Source: an uncultured Phycisphaerales bacterium
GTDB lineage: Bacteria; Planctomycetota; Phycisphaerae; Phycisphaerales; UBA1924
Assembly: GCA_937871915.1 (NCBI GenBank)
Contig: CALMPG010000049.1
Span: forward strand, 1 to 64,000
Reading direction: 5' to 3'
Length of the DNA stretch: 64,000 bases
The position numbers and the translations under genes are program-made. Every line of letters starts with the position of its first letter. Position 1 is the first letter of the stretch. Shown here piece by piece: positions 63,938-64,000 of this stretch. The notes under the pieces were generated by a model. It did no database searches. It was not told the origin of the DNA and was given only the letters and a program-made list of their open reading frames with translations.

Positions 63938-64000
63938 CATGCCCAGCCCGGAAACCAATCTCCCCCTGCACTTCCGGCAGCGCCATCGCCTCACCCACGC
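63938..64000 (+). CDS. Start of a gene cut by the window edge (possibly rnpA)
   Basis: Only about 21 codons are visible, MPSPETNLPLHFRQRHRLTH. The HFRQRHRLTH end is reminiscent of the N terminus of the RNase P protein RnpA, but rpmH is not upstream, and the segment is too short for a safe call. Confidence 0.3.

Overview
The window is high-GC chromosomal DNA (about two-thirds G+C by eye) and most likely comes from a planctomycete of the class Phycisphaerae. The evidence is the mix of features: secreted proteins with PEP-CTERM-like tails (PTPG or VPSP, a hydrophobic stretch, then RRRR), secreted proteins ending in an EF-hand dockerin-like tail that finishes at or near Gly-Cys, a chlamydial OmcB-like DUF11 protein, a PPi-type phosphofructokinase and the futalosine menaquinone gene mqnA. 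No plasmid, prophage, insertion sequence or CRISPR array is visible. The content is ordinary chromosomal housekeeping mixed with secreted, cell-surface and signalling genes.

Layout. 0-5 kb: polyphosphate kinase, then two reverse-strand L-type-lectin PEP-CTERM paralogues. 5-11 kb: a reverse two-component unit, a response regulator and a giant HWE-type kinase (8 PAS plus GAF) whose N-terminal sensor part is separated by a frameshift near 10,235. 11-17 kb: class I FBP aldolase (fbaB), topA, miaA and mqnA. 17-24.9 kb: a hybrid HTH/sigma-70-like protein, a family 9 glycosyltransferase, lepB, trpS and a secreted alpha/beta hydrolase. 24.9-34 kb: a dockerin-tailed protein, clpB, a small YjfB-like protein, pdxA, an FKBP lipoprotein, another lipoprotein and a LuxR-type regulator. 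34-45 kb: a UDP-galactopyranose-mutase-like flavoprotein, a Kelch/dockerin protein, gyrB, a PilZ-REC protein, queE, sixA and mscL. 45-51 kb: the OmcB-like lipoprotein, tmRNA (ssrA), two dockerin proteins and a third PEP-CTERM protein. 51-64 kb: ribBA with a degenerate second half, a trypsin-like dockerin protein, a small secreted protein, PPi-PFK, two amidohydrolase-family proteins, an ECF sigma/membrane-protein pair, threonine dehydrogenase and the start of a further gene.

Three patterns cut across the genes. (1) Ten starts carry a TAnnnT hexamer only 5-8 nt upstream and mostly lack a Shine-Dalgarno sequence, which suggests leaderless mRNAs; other genes have a clear purine-rich site. (2) Short compound palindromes of REP/MITE type lie between genes and also inside coding sequence, where they stay in frame (two in miaA, one each in mqnA, the sigma-like gene, the flavoprotein gene and an amidohydrolase gene). 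(3) Several enzymes keep their fold but have lost key residues: the GTP cyclohydrolase half of RibBA, the structural zinc site of threonine dehydrogenase, the metal ligands of one amidohydrolase, and the His of a phosphotransfer-like domain.
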